A DNA stretch of 64,000 bases from Symbiodinium natans (Eukaryota; Sar; Dinophyceae; Suessiales; Symbiodiniaceae): contig CAJNDS010000316.1 of NCBI GenBank assembly GCA_905221605.1, positions 65,001 to 129,000 on the forward strand, given 5' to 3'. A program made the translations under genes and the position numbers. Shown one piece after another: positions 1 to 10,289 of this stretch; the first letter of the stretch is position 1, and each line of letters starts with the position of its first letter. The notes below the pieces were generated by a model. It was not told the origin of the DNA. It saw nothing but the letters and a program-made list of their open reading frames with translations, and ran no database searches.

Positions 1-1700
1 GAGGATCAGCAAGAGCAGGGGAATGAGCAGGACGATCAGGAGGATGAGGATCAAGAAGAGGGAGAGCAGGAGGAAGGAGATGAACAGCTCGTTGAAAAAC
101 GAGTTCTCCTCTCAAGGCGGTCTCAGGTGGAAGGCGGCCAGAACGCAACCGCGCTCAACCAGATTGAAGGTCAAGAGGAGGACGAGGAGGAAGACGAGGA
201 GGAAGACGAGGAGGACGAGGAAGACGACGAGGAGGAAGACGAGGAGGAAGAGGAGGAAGAGGAGGAACTGCACTTCGAAAACCGAGTTTTCCTCGCAAAG
301 GCGTCTCAAGGAGAAGGCGGCCAGAATGCAACCGCACTCAACCAGATTGGCAGCCAAGAGGGGGAAGAGGAGGACGAGGACGAGCAAGACGAGGAGGATG
401 AGGAGGAGGAAGACGAGGAGGAGGATCAGGAGGAACAACACTTCGAAACACAAGGTCTCCTCGCTAAGGTATCTCAAGGAGAAGGCGGCCTGAACGCAAC
501 TGCTTTCAACCAGATTGGCAGTCAAGAGGAGGAAGACAAAGAGGAGGACGAGCGAGACGACGAGGACGAGGAGGAGGAGGACGAGGACGAGGAAGAGGAA
601 GACGAGGAGGAGGAACAGGATGAACAGCACTTCGACAAACAAGTTCTCCTCTCGAACGGGTCTCAAGGAGAAGGCGGCCTGAACGCAACCGCGCTTAACC
701 AGATGGGCAGTCAAGAGGAGGAAGACGAGGAGGAGGAGGAGGAGGACGAAGGGGACGAGGAGGACGAAGAGGAGGAAGAGGAGGAACAGGAGGAACAGCA
801 GCAACAGCACTTCGCCCTGCGGTCTCTCCGCTCAAGGAGTCCTCAAGAGGAAGCTGCCGAGAACGGAACCGCGCTCGCCTTGCTTGGCAGCCAAGAGATC
901 GAGGCTGAGGACGGCAGCGAAGAGATCAGCGACGAGGGCAGCCTGGAGAGCGAGCGACGCAGGCCAAGTTCTCCCTCCCCTCCCTCTCTCCCTCCTCTCT
1001 GCTCTCTCGCCCCTAACCCTAAACCCTTGTTCTGCGCCAGGAGGAGAAGAAGGAGGAGGAGGAAGAGGAAGGGAAAGAAGAAGAAGAAGTCCAAGAAGGT
1101 GAAGAAGACGAAGAAGAAGAAGAAGAAAGCGGTGAAGAAGAAGAAGGCGGTCTCGCCACGCCGGAGGCGAAGCTCGGTGAGGAGGAAGGTGAAGAAGAAG
1201 AAGTCGAAGAAGGTGAAGAAGAAGAAGTCGAAGAAGGTGAAGAAGAAGAAGTCGAAGAAGGTGAAGAAGGCGAAAAAGAAGAAGGCCAAGAAGGTGAAGA
1301 AGGCAAAGAAGTCGAAGAAGGTGAAGAAGAAGAGGAGGTTTGCGATCAAACTCAAAAAAGTGATCAAGAAAGTGGTGGTTACGCGCAGGAGGCGAAGCAG
1401 GAGGAGGTGGCTGTGCCATTGTGCTGTGTTTTTACAGACTTAGCTTCGACGAAGCTCACCAGACTGCCGTTGTGCTGTGTTTTGCAGTCTGGTGCGTTCT
1501 GGCCCTTGACCATCCCCGACCCGCACAGGCGCACGACCACCACAAGCACCTCGACGACGACCACCTCGACGACGACCACCACCACCACCTGCCACTACGG
1601 AGTCGGGGGACGAGGCTTCTTCGTCGACCTCTCTAATCAGGGCACCTTGAAGGGCGGCAGCAGCTGGGCGCGCAAAGTGACGCAACGCGAGTGGCGTTGA
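1..1700 (+). CDS. Acidic tandem-repeat protein gene, 5' partial, probably three exons
   Basis: The frame is open from base 1, so the start lies outside the window. Codons 1-320 encode about five degenerate repeats: a conserved segment (e.g. SQGEGGLNATALNQIGSQ) followed by 20-40 Glu/Asp residues. A pyrimidine-rich stretch at about 965-1040 ends in CCAG and contains CCCTAACCCTAAACCC, so it looks like an intron; its donor is unclear. After base 1041 the frame starting with GAG stays acidic (repeated EEEVEEG) and runs on into non-repetitive sequence, whereas the uninterrupted frame turns into poly-Lys. A second intron, 1407-1487 (GTGGCT to TTTTGCAG), is phase 0. The last exon is Thr-rich and stops at 1698-1700. 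Function unknown; a disordered nuclear or scaffold protein is only a guess. That the region is coding is fairly likely; the exon model is inference. Confidence 0.5.
1407..1487 (+). other. Probable 81-bp phase-0 intron with hairpin
   Basis: Runs from GTGGCTGTG to TGTTTTGCAG between two acidic-gene exons in the same frame. TTGTGCTGTGTTTT followed by ACAG or GCAG occurs twice, 50 bp apart (ending at 1437 and 1487), giving two alternative acceptors. CCAGACTGC (1459-1467) and GCAGTCTGG (1484-1492) form a perfect 9-bp stem over the second acceptor. Confidence 0.4.
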
Positions 1701-2399
1701 GGTCGGAAGGCCTCAGCGCCGATATTCGGGGTTTCGCCTCGCAGTACCCGCATGTAAGCGCATCATGATGGCACACGATGGCCTGTTGCTTGGGGCCTTG
1801 GTTGAACTCTTAAGGCATTTGGTTCAGCAAGGGCGCCCAGAAGATCAGATGCACCCTGTACTGCGACAACATTCTCGTGCTTGACGTGCCTGGGGGAGCA
1901 ATTCAGAGGTGCTTGACGTCGCCTTGCTGCGAAGCATTCCTACTCATGCGTGCACATCACCGCCAGCCTTGTCCAGCCCACGTGATGCTCGCATGGTGCA
2001 TTGTGAGCGGCAAGAGCTAAGGAGAGCTTTGCAAGTACGCGAAGGCGCAAAGGGAAAACCGCTTCCCGGCCCGGACGGCTTGAGACGGGCTCTTTTGCCG
2101 GGAAGTTTGTGCCACAGATATGATTCGGGCGCATGTTGAGAGTTCCACGCGCCCATCAGGTTTCGATCCCGAAAGTTTGCCAGGGAGCCCGGAACGCCTA
2201 TCTCTGGGGCTCCGGCGCACAAGGACTCTTTGAGAGCGCAGCGAGAGCGAAGCGATCTCGGGTTTCACCCAGCGGGGCCGCCGGGCGTGGGCGTGCCGTT
2301 CTTGGCCCAAGTTTTGCAAAGTTGCTTGATAGGACACTGCGAGTTTTCGCACAAGCGCCTGGACGCGCGACCCTGAGTTGAGTGAGTTCAGCACTCCGT
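1701..2399 (+). other. No recognisable gene
   Basis: Mixed-composition sequence after the acidic gene. The short frames on both strands lack motifs or convincing splice context. I see nothing specific in it. Confidence 0.4.
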
Positions 2400-2404
2400 A
2401 TGTG

Positions 2405-2494
2405 GGGGCTATTCGGGGTACCTTATTGGGGCCTTTTAGAAAAAGGCGATCCTACTATTTCAGGGTCTATATTGGGGGTTTTCGCAAACCCCCC
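2405..2494 (+). mobile_element. Miniature inverted-repeat element, family A
   Basis: About 90 bp between direct repeats ATGTG (2400-2404 and 2495-2499). It contains the family core GGGGTACCTTATTGGGG, then a GATCCTACTATTT motif, and ends with CGCAAACCCCCC, a degenerate complement of its G-rich left end. Related copies lie near 20277, 44313, 46573, 51519, 57987 and more weakly near 31320, 52500 and 55036. Non-coding; any mobility would have to be supplied in trans. Confidence 0.5.
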
Positions 2495-2665
2495 ATGTGG
2501 AAAAAAACGTGGAAAAGTACAAGGGGGGACCCGGGCCTGAGCGGGTGCCTTGGGCGGAGGTCTATCAGCTTCCCGAGACGGTCACGTTGGGCAAGCGATG
2601 CTTCGCTTCCAAGGGGGCCCAGCAGCAGACGCAAAATAAAAATAAGTAAATAATGTAAAAGTGTT

Positions 2666-2993
2666 GTTATACACGTACTACATATACATATACATATACA
2701 TATACATAGACATATACATATACATATGTACCTAGTTACTTGTCGTATTTTCATATTCATGCGTGCTTTTGTTTTGTCATTTGCATATGCATTTCTATGT
2801 TTACATTCACATTTTTTAAGGGATGCATTTCGTATATATATATATATAGACATATGCTTATGTATATATATATATATATGTATATGGATGCGTATGCCTC
2901 TGTGTGCGTGTGTGTAGTTGTAGTTGTTTCATGTAATTTAATAATAAACCAGTTTGCAGCCCAACATATATAAATATATACACATGTTGTACA

Positions 2994-3042
<49 letters not shown>

Positions 3043-3174
3043 TGCATATTGTGCATATATTCACACACACACAACATGTATGTATGTATATATGTATATG
3101 TGTATATATGTATATATGTATGCATATATGTATATATACATATATATATATGTCTATGTATATGTATATGTATA

Positions 3175-3207
<33 letters not shown>

Positions 3208-3220
3208 GTATGCATATTGT
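2666..3220. repeat. AT-rich microsatellite cluster
   Basis: Compound ATACAT, (TA)n, TATATG and TATGTG tracts, including a pure (TA)n run near 2998-3037. Open frames here read as alternating Tyr/Ile/Met or His/Ile/Tyr and are artefacts. Confidence 0.9.
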
Positions 3221-3336
3221 ATAAGGCGTGGCAAGTGGAGCGAAGCACATCGGTTCTCAACCTGCCAGAGCGCGGGACGCTGCCAAGGAGAGCTGCCTGA
3301 AGTGAAGTCCAGCGCGTACGGTTGTGAGGCGCCCGC

Positions 3337-3337
<1 letters not shown>

Positions 3338-3375
<38 letters not shown>

Positions 3376-3446
3376 GGGGGGGGGGTTTAGGGTTTAGGGT
3401 TTGGGGTTTGGGGTTTAGGGTTTAGGGTTTAGGGTTTAGGGGGGGG
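3338..3446. repeat. T33-G14 homopolymer joined to a TTTAGGG array
   Basis: About 33 T (3338-3370), then GA and a G run, then TTTAGGG/TTTGGGG heptamers from 3386. The same T(n)G(n) or complementary C(n)A(n) pairing recurs at 21001, 48826 and 50040. Confidence 0.9.
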
Positions 3447-3604
3447 CAGAATATTTTTTTGGGGCAAAATTCCATACCGCAACCATAACCCTTATTCTCT
3501 ACTGCAACCGAGCCTTGGGAAGCCCTGCTACAATCTGCTGCAATAAGCTACTTGTAACGGTTTGCACCTTCAAGGGGACACACGATTTACATAAGCTGCA
3601 GTAA

Positions 3605-3723
3605 ATAGTATACTCTCTCTCTCTCTCTCTTTACATGCACAGACATAATTTCCGATATCCATATATATATATATATCTATATCCACAGATGAAAATATAC
3701 ATGTAGAGTATATAGCTTAATGG

Positions 3724-3754
<31 letters not shown>

Positions 3755-3770
3755 ATATATATCTATGTAC
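3605..3770. repeat. CT and TA microsatellites
   Basis: (CT)n near 3611-3631 is followed by (TA)n and ATATAC tracts to about 3768. Confidence 0.85.
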
Positions 3771-3972
3771 ACAGGGCGGTGCTTGCGTCCAGGAATTCAG
3801 CCAGCGGTCCAAATTTTCAGAAATTCAAGACGTCTGACTTATTCCAAGGACTCACTGGTTGTTCCTGGTATAACCCTGCACCGGCTTCCCAACCTACAAC
3901 AGCAAACGTCGGCAGAGCTCAGCAGACTTCAGCAAGTTGCAAACACAAGACACCGAAACCCCACCCCCAATT

Positions 3973-4050
3973 CTAAACCCTAAACCCTAAACCCCTAAAC
4001 CCTAAACCCTAAACCTCCTAGACCTCCTAAACCCTAAACCCTCAACCCTA
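3973..4050. repeat. CCCTAAA array with degenerate copies
   Basis: C-strand telomere-type heptamers on the plus strand, with CCTCCTA and CCCTCAA variants at the right end. Confidence 0.9.
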
Positions 4051-4694
4051 TTTGAACGAAGCATGAGACCCTAAACCATAAGCCTCACGCCGCTGCACAT
4101 CATCTTCACCCGGCAGGCGCGCTACAGACCCAAGGGATGGATCACGATGAACGTCGATGAGCCACTGGGCATTCGCAGACTCAAAACTTGACATTTCGCG
4201 CATATGGCATATCCTTGGGGACTACATGAGGCTTAAAGAAGGGTTGATGGTTCATATGCCTTAATCGGAATTCTAGCGCAGTTCTAGAGTTCAGCTGGGC
4301 CTGGATGTAGTAGAGAACATGTAGCTTTGAAGTGTCCCTACCATGCATCTGAACATCCTCTAGCTTGCATAGCACAATCGCGCAAAATGCATGGTGTATG
4401 CTGTATCAAGGTAGAGTATATGATACACAGTAGGTATCTGTCTTATCTTTTGACAGTTATTATGCGACATGCAGAAATCACGAGTATATGAATATACCTT
4501 AAATTCTAACCCCTAAACCCTACAATAATCATGTGTATATGTATATACCCTAAACTCTAACCCCTAAACCCTACAATAGTCAAGGGACCCCTCCATTCAG
4601 CCTACTTTGGGTGACGGCAAGGTACGGCACCCTCGCTCCGGGCAACAAGGCCTGGCACCCAAGCCCCGAGAAAATACTCGGCACTGCAAGGCTG
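4051..4694. other. Intergenic or intronic; small heptamer-bearing duplication
   Basis: No convincing coding segment. Near 4484-4580, a unit of about 50 bp containing a TATAT stretch plus CTAACCCCTAAACCCTACAA is duplicated in tandem. Confidence 0.5.
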
Positions 4695-4829
4695 AGGGTT
4701 TAGGGTCTAGGGTTTAGGGGTTTGGGGTTTAGGGTTTTGGGGTTTAGGGTTTGGGGTTTGGGGTTTTAGGGTTTGGGGGTTTTGGGGGTTTGGGGTTTGG
4801 CGGGTTTGGGGGGTTTGGGGGTTTGGGGA
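4695..4829. repeat. TTTAGGG/TTTGGGG array
   Basis: Degenerate G-strand heptamers drifting to GTTTGGGG. A short tract recurs at 4919-4941 after a small GC-rich island. Confidence 0.85.
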
Positions 4830-5556
4830 AGTTCCGAGGGCAATCTCACCCAGTTCTTCCTGCGGCGAGGTGGCGTACTCGCCTGCCAGTTTCAAGGAGG
4901 CGAAGTGCAAGGCCGGGGGGGTTTAGGGTTTAGGGTTTAGGATGTCGGGTGCTAGGGATTCCATTTCCCGGCTTGCGGTAGCTACGGATATGGGCTCCAG
5001 ACCCAACAGCGACAACGACAACAGGAACAACGACGGCCATCAAGGGCAACCATCTCGATGTTGTCAGCGAGAAGAAGCACCATCACCATAATCGCCATCT
5101 TCGTAACTAACAAGCAACAAACCGACAGCAACACACAACCGACAGCAACACAACCGACAACGACGACGAGAACGACGACGAGGACGACGACCACAGCATG
5201 AGCCAACCTCAGCCAGCATCAGCCAGTATCAATCAGCATCACGCAGCAGCAGCATATGAATTACTGTAGGGCTTTGGTATCAACCAGATGCTTTCGTCTT
5301 AAGGCTACCTTAAATGTAGTCATCACTGGGAATTCATGATTTGGGCCTGTGCAATGGAAGAGATAGTAATTGCAGCACAGCCGAGCAGCAGAACCTCTGC
5401 CCCGCACACGAAGGTGCTTCGTGGTGCATCGTTGGGACGCCGGGGGGAGGGGGGGGGGCGGGTGCGGTGCGCTGAGGGGTCATGATGGCCCAGCAGGACC
5501 ATGGACTTTGATGTGTCCCGTGCCTAGTCGAGATGAACAGTTTCCGTCTTTCGCAG

Positions 5557-5638
5557 GTCTACTGCGATGGAAAGCTGGTCAAGGAGAACTCGTTCTATGG
5601 TCGGCGGCGCCGCGCGCCGCTCGCCAAGTGGAAGGGAT
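5557..5638 (+). CDS. Candidate exon
   Basis: Follows a strong acceptor context (TTTCCGTCTTTCGCAG ends at 5556). The phase-0 frame begins VYCDGKLVKENSFYG and is rich in Arg/Lys. Downstream the frame stays open but loses coding character, so the 3' end is approximate. Product not recognised. Confidence 0.35.
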
Positions 5639-5659
5639 ACCTCGAATTCAGAGCATGCT

Positions 5660-6430
5660 GTTTTTCTGTTTCGACACATGTTGTCGACGCCTTTGCGGGC
5701 CCAGCCCCGCATTTGTTTGGCAGCCCCCACGGACGTTGCCCATTAGCTCGTGTTTTTCGATTGTACTTGCAGAGGACATCTGGCCTCGAACCCCCTGCAA
5801 ATGCAGCCTCCGCCTTTCACTGACCGACTCACTCACCCTAGCACCAACTCACTCACCCTAACACGTCCTCACCACACTCAGTGCCCTCACCCATCTCACT
5901 TGCTTCACTCGCTACCGCTTCAGACCCGGCCTGCCCTCACCATGAAAGCCCCGTTCGCTTGCTTGCACCGCCCTCTGGGCGCAAGTTTGAGCTGTTCAAG
6001 GGCTTTCTTCTGCGCCTTTCTTTTTTAGAGTCACATACTAAACAATAGCCCCCCAGGGGCACGGGAACTTTCAGCCTGCCCAACGCGTGCATCGGCGCCT
6101 CTTCCGTGGAGCCTCGGCTGGCATTGGCGAAGTTGGCTGCTGTTTCGGGATTTTTAGGGAGGGGAAGAGGGGACCCTTCTCAAGGAGTGCTGGTGATGTG
6201 CCTTTGAGGGCTCCTTCTGTTCTTGGTGCCTTTCGGTCGGGCTTCTTCAGGGTTGAGGGTTTCGGGTTTTGAGGGAATTCGGAATGCAGGGACGACTTGT
6301 GGGTAGTTTAGGTGCCCATGTCAGAGATTCCCCGCATTTGAGGGTTCAGTGAAAGGCACCTTATTTTAAAAGGTCTATTGAGCCTTTATGAGTAATTCGT
6401 GAAGCAAAAAGGCAGGCGCCCAATTTTTCT
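5660..6430 (+). other. No recognisable gene
   Basis: Contains CACTCACC-rich sequence near 5820-5930 and short frames without motifs. I can support nothing further. Confidence 0.35.
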
Positions 6431-6438
6431 ATTTCTAG

Positions 6439-6600
6439 ATGACTCTGCGGACCCCTCGCGCTGCTCCAAGCACCGGCTGCGTGGAGGCCCTCCACGGGGG
6501 CGGCAAGTGCGCAGGCCTCTTGGAGGATGTCAAGGCGAAGCTACTTGTAGTTCATGTAGTTGGAGGGTGGAAAGGGGGAGCATATCATCACTTGTGGTGA
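6439..6600 (+). CDS. Candidate terminal exon, 53 aa
   Basis: Begins directly after a pyrimidine-rich acceptor (CTATTTCTAG) with an ATG, and reads 53 codons to TGA. The first ~36 residues look coding (e.g. CVEALHGGGKCAGLLEDVKA); the tail is less convincing. Product not recognised. Confidence 0.35.
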   Translation: MTLRTPRAAPSTGCVEALHGGGKCAGLLEDVKAKLLVVHVVGGWKGGAYHHLW

Positions 6601-7215
6601 TGTTTGTTCTTGGGAGGCCACTCGGAGGGTCCACCCTACAAACTGCACAGACGTTGTCAGAGTGATGGGTTGATGCCACAGACCTCCCTCAAAATGCTGA
6701 AAGGCGCGCGGCATGCAGCATTCCCCCCCCCTTCCCCCCCACCCCTCCAAGGACCTCCCCAAGCCCGAGCTGAGGTTGCCACATGGAGAATTACCAGATG
6801 AAGGTCAACAAGCACCCGGCCAACCCCCCGAAGGCACTAGGGGATCACAACGGCTTGCAATAGGACTTGTGGTCTGGGACATGTTTTACATTTTCCCCTT
6901 ATGGGTTTAAGAGGATGATACTCAGGAATATTTTTCAGAGGGCTTTCAGGGCCAGCCTACTGGTATAATGTGCCCTCTTGAGAGGTAGAGCTGTCTCGCC
7001 GTGATACCAGGCCCCTTGATTCCCCAACCCGATAGGCACACGCCGCGAAGCAACATCAAGAACAGCCCCTGGTCTCCTACATGTCGCACCAGTGGACGCG
7101 CATGCGGCATGTAGGGGTCGTCAGAGAGCGTGTCTAGGCACCCAGTTGCAGTCCTCAACCAAAAAACAGAAACCTTCAACATGGGCTGACTGGTGTATAT
7201 CCTTGCCATGCCCAG

Positions 7216-7281
7216 ACGGCCGTCCCCGCCAAGATGATCGTGGCCTGGTTCAAGAGTGAGGATGCAGGACAGGCAAGATCC
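7216..7281 (+). CDS. Candidate exon
   Basis: Follows CCATGCCCAG; the frame TAVPAKMIVAWFKSEDAGQA has good coding composition. The 3' boundary is uncertain. It is followed by a fold-back element at 7322. Confidence 0.3.
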
Positions 7282-7321
7282 AAGGAACCCTCAAAAGCGT
7301 CCCGAAGCCCGAAACCCCCCC

Positions 7322-7384
7322 TGGTTCTTAGGGGAGTGAGGGCCCTACATATATACCCTTTAAGGGGCTACCTACTAAGAACCA
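7322..7384. mobile_element. 63-bp fold-back element
   Basis: Perfect 10-bp terminal inverted repeats TGGTTCTTAG and CTAAGAACCA enclose a partly palindromic centre (GGGGAG, then CCCTTTAAGGGG). No clear target duplication. Confidence 0.45.
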
Positions 7385-7447
7385 GCCAAAGAAACCCTGA
7401 ACCATTTGAACCTTAAACCTTAAGCATCAATCTTTAGCATCCCCAAA

Positions 7448-7587
7448 CCCTAAATTCAAGGAACCCGAAGCCCTCTAAATCCACGGAACCCGGCGCCCTA
7501 AATCCGAGGGACCCGAAGCCCTACACCCACGCAACCCGAAGCCCTAAATCCGAGGAACCCGAGACCCTAAATCCACGGAACCCGAAA
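7448..7587. repeat. 23-25-bp minisatellite derived from CCCTAAA
   Basis: Six units close to CCCTAAATCCAMGGAACCCG. Each keeps one CCCTAAA-type core, which suggests growth from a heptamer. Confidence 0.75.
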
Positions 7588-8325
7588 CCCTTTGCCCCCA
7601 GCTCTGTTAGATCCGAGCTTCCAAAATGCGCGCCAGCCCTTCTTCCAGGACCCTCGTGGAGAAGCAGCGCCGGGTCTATTGTGAGACTGCAGGGTTCCGG
7701 GGTTTAAGGGCCTGGATCCTCGAAGCCTGCTGTAAAAGGGGTCGGAGAAAGGACTCTGAAGGATTTAGGATCTGCTTCGGAGATGCGTGGAATGGCTCGA
7801 AGGCTGAAGGTAGTGTTCACTGTTCTTTAGGGTTTCAAGATCTTTGGGCTTCAGAGTTTTGGGGGTTGAGGTTTAGTGTATACCCTTCCCGGAGGCGAGG
7901 GGAGGGGAAGAGGGAGGGAAGAGTGGAGGAGGTGACGCGACATGCCGAGGCATTGGCAGCTTGACAGCCTCCGTCTCGAGCCGACGGCATGGTGCGGCTC
8001 GGATGCTAATCTCAGATTCTTCAGATTCTTGAAACGATCCAGAACTGGTGTAAAACAACTTTTGTGTAGTGCTTCTTAGTGGTCACCGCTTTTTTTCGAG
8101 TCTCCGAAGAAACCTCGGTTGAACCCCCATTGAGCCGCAGCTGTCTGACTCAGGTGCACACGTACACAGCCCGCGGCTATGGGGCGAAAGCCCCCGTGAA
8201 GTACATCCAAGGCATGAGCCCCACAACAAGCACCATGTGTTATTGCTGGCATAAAAAAATTATAAACAAATATAATATATATATATATGTTTCAAGGCGT
8301 CTCCATCCGTTTCCGTCTGTCGCAG

Positions 8326-8432
8326 GATCGAACACGGACGTGTTCCGGTTCACAGGGGCGCTGCGGGACCACTACACAGCGCCCCGTCTCTCGAGTTGTG
8401 GCCGAATAATCCGTGCACCCACAAGCACATGA
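8326..8432 (+). CDS. Candidate exon
   Basis: Follows TTTCCGTCTGTCGCAG, nearly the same acceptor as the island at 5557. The frame reads SNTDVFRFTGALRDHYTAPR and stays open to TGA at 8430-8432. The true donor may lie earlier. Product unknown. Confidence 0.35.
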
Positions 8433-8534
8433 GTCAAGTTGAAGATACAGCAACCATTGCCATCTGGGGGCCTATGGACCGTTTCAACGTTAGCCTTGTT
8501 GGCCTTCTGCCCCGACCTCCTTGTTAACACTCAG

Positions 8535-8654
8535 GTCTGTGCCGTCACGCGCTACACCTCGGTGTGGGCGGCGGAGCGCATCCTCCAAGGCCTGGCGGGT
8601 CGGGAGTCCATAAGAAGACATCTGGATGCACATGGCATATACGTTGTAGGCTAG
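8535..8654 (+). CDS. Candidate terminal exon
   Basis: Follows TTAACACTCAG. The phase-0 frame VCAVTRYTSVWAAERILQGL continues to a TAG. Could be a later exon of the gene that includes 8326-8432. Confidence 0.35.
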   Translation, partial: VCAVTRYTSVWAAERILQGLAGRESIRRHLDAHGIYVVG

Positions 8655-9071
8655 AAAAAAGCCATGAGCATCTGCTATACCTTCTCTCTTTTGGGGGGCC
8701 TCAAATGTGGCCGTGCATGGCCGTGCTGTGAAAGCCTTTTTGAGGCCCTACCGAGAATTGCAGAGACCCCTTACCACGCCGAGAGGATGAGAGCTAGTTG
8801 TTCCTTCGTCACGTGAGGTACCCAAACTGCTAACTTGTGACTTCTGCTGTTGTTTAGTTGTGCGTTGAGCACACCCTACAACAAAATAGCCGAGTGCCAA
8901 GCACTCGGCAAGGCACCGGAAACGCGGGGTAGGTCTTATAAGCCTATTTAGGCTACGTATAAGCCTACGTAGAGCTACCCATGAACCTCCAACTAGTGGC
9001 AAGACTTGTTTTGGGGTGGGATCGGGTGGGAAGGGGGGAAGGGGAGGCAAAGCAGCCCATCATGGATGCAA

Positions 9072-9185
9072 GGCAGCAAGCAGAACATCATCTTCGGGCA
9101 CCACAAGAAGGGCGTTGGAGTAGTCTACTTCGATGGAAGCGGCCTTAGAGCCGTGGGGATTCCTCGACGGTGCCGTGTGCTCTGA
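9072..9185 (+). CDS. Candidate exon
   Basis: The frame GSKQNIIFGHHKKGVGVVYF has strong coding composition; it ends at a TGA after a degraded tail, so the real donor is probably earlier. No product recognised. Confidence 0.3.
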   Translation, partial: GSKQNIIFGHHKKGVGVVYFDGSGLRAVGIPRRCRVL

Positions 9186-10000
9186 GTGTTCTGATCTTCT
9201 GCCGAGGCTATCAAACCGGCCAAGGCAAGCGCTTGAAAAGCACGAGGCGCGGCATGGGTCGGCCTCCAAAAGGCTCCAAGCCTGAAGGAAACCGAAAGAA
9301 GCAACTGAGTTCAACTGAGGGCAGACGGTTTGTTTGGTCTGAAGTTCAGGTGGACCACCGTGTGCGCATCACCGGGTGCTGACTACGTGTTCGTGGATGG
9401 CCCCACACCTACTCTGGGTTTTGGAGTACTATACTTTAAACGCTTTTTTGGTTCTGGGTTCCTATTCTTGCTAAGCTGCTACCTATACCAAACAAGGACT
9501 CTTTTTCCAGGGTCTACTCCGAAGTAGAGTACTGCTGCGAAGTGCCTTGAGTGGAGCTGCCATGGGCACTGCCGAGGCCAGAACGTCGGTACGGCGAAGA
9601 CGGACAGCGCCTTGGCTCAGGAACTTTCCTTTTTAGGGTTTAGGGTTTAGGGTTTTATAGGTTAGGGTTTATAACAAAGGGTTGCAAGCCGCGCAAGCTT
9701 GGCATCCTCAGATCTTACTATATCCCCCTTGAGAATCATTTTTCTATTTTTGTTCATATACCACCCAAGAGGATATTCAAAATATTAGTTTGTATTAAGG
9801 TTCTAAGGGGAGTATAGCGTAGAGCATCTTGATAATTAAGTCCAAGCCCCCATGTGATCATGAGCAGCTGATGACCCGGCGACCCTTACACCACTTTCCT
9901 CCGAGGTTTCGGGGATCGTGCAAAAAGGGTTGTGATAAAAACCCTCACTGCACAGGGTTTCTATAAAAACCCTCTTTGCACCACTTTCTGCCGAGGTTTC
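9186..10000 (+). other. Non-coding with short TTTAGGG tract
   Basis: A heptamer tract lies at 9633-9672. A weak coding-like frame near 9340-9420 (ADYVFVDGPTP) has no clear splice sites. The remainder is AT-richer and featureless. Confidence 0.4.
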
Positions 10001-10096
10001 ATGGATCAGGATCTTGTGATCAACGACGGCGCTGTGCCCGCTGAGAAGTCGAACTGGGCCGTTCGGGCCCCAGATGCTCTAGGACCCCAGTCGGCC
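10001..10096 (+). CDS. Candidate exon
   Basis: ATG-initiated frame MDQDLVINDGAVPAEKSNWA with coding-like composition, running into AT-richer sequence just before a CCCTTAA array. Product unknown. Confidence 0.3.
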
Positions 10097-10138
10097 CTTA
10101 TTCCTCTCTTTGTTTTTGGGTTGAGGTTCCCTTATGAG

Positions 10139-10244
10139 CCCTAAACCCTTAGCCCTTAAACCCTTAACCCCCCTTAACCCTTAACCCTTAACCCTTAACC
10201 CTTAACCCTTAACCCTTAACCCTTAACCCTTAACCCTTAACCCT
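10139..10244. repeat. CCCTTAA heptamer array
   Basis: A run of nearly perfect CCCTTAA units, a variant of CCCTAAA. The same variant reappears at 16205 and 58545. Confidence 0.9.
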
Positions 10245-10289
10245 GGAACCCGTGTTTTTTCTTTTGTTGTGGGCCCTTTTTTGCTGTGG

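Noticed and set aside
112-810. Long minus-strand Leu/Val-rich frame
   Set aside because: It is the complement of GAG/GAA-rich acidic repeats; the plus-strand frame has conserved unit boundaries and is the coding one.
1041-1443. Poly-Lys basic tail (histone-like) in frame with the acidic part
   Set aside because: The alternative frame after a CCAG acceptor stays acidic and runs further into non-repetitive sequence; the Lys frame is probably a shadow.
2017-2394. 125-aa minus-strand frame
   Set aside because: Overlaps three other frames of similar length with no domain, typical of GC-rich non-coding DNA.
2757-3397. Long frames of Ile/Tyr/His/Met/Cys
   Set aside because: Translations of TA/TATG microsatellites with no non-repetitive coding sequence.
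8934-8999. Palindromic TATAAGCC/GGCT sequence
   Set aside because: Inverted arms are short and interrupted, with no related copy firm enough to define an element.
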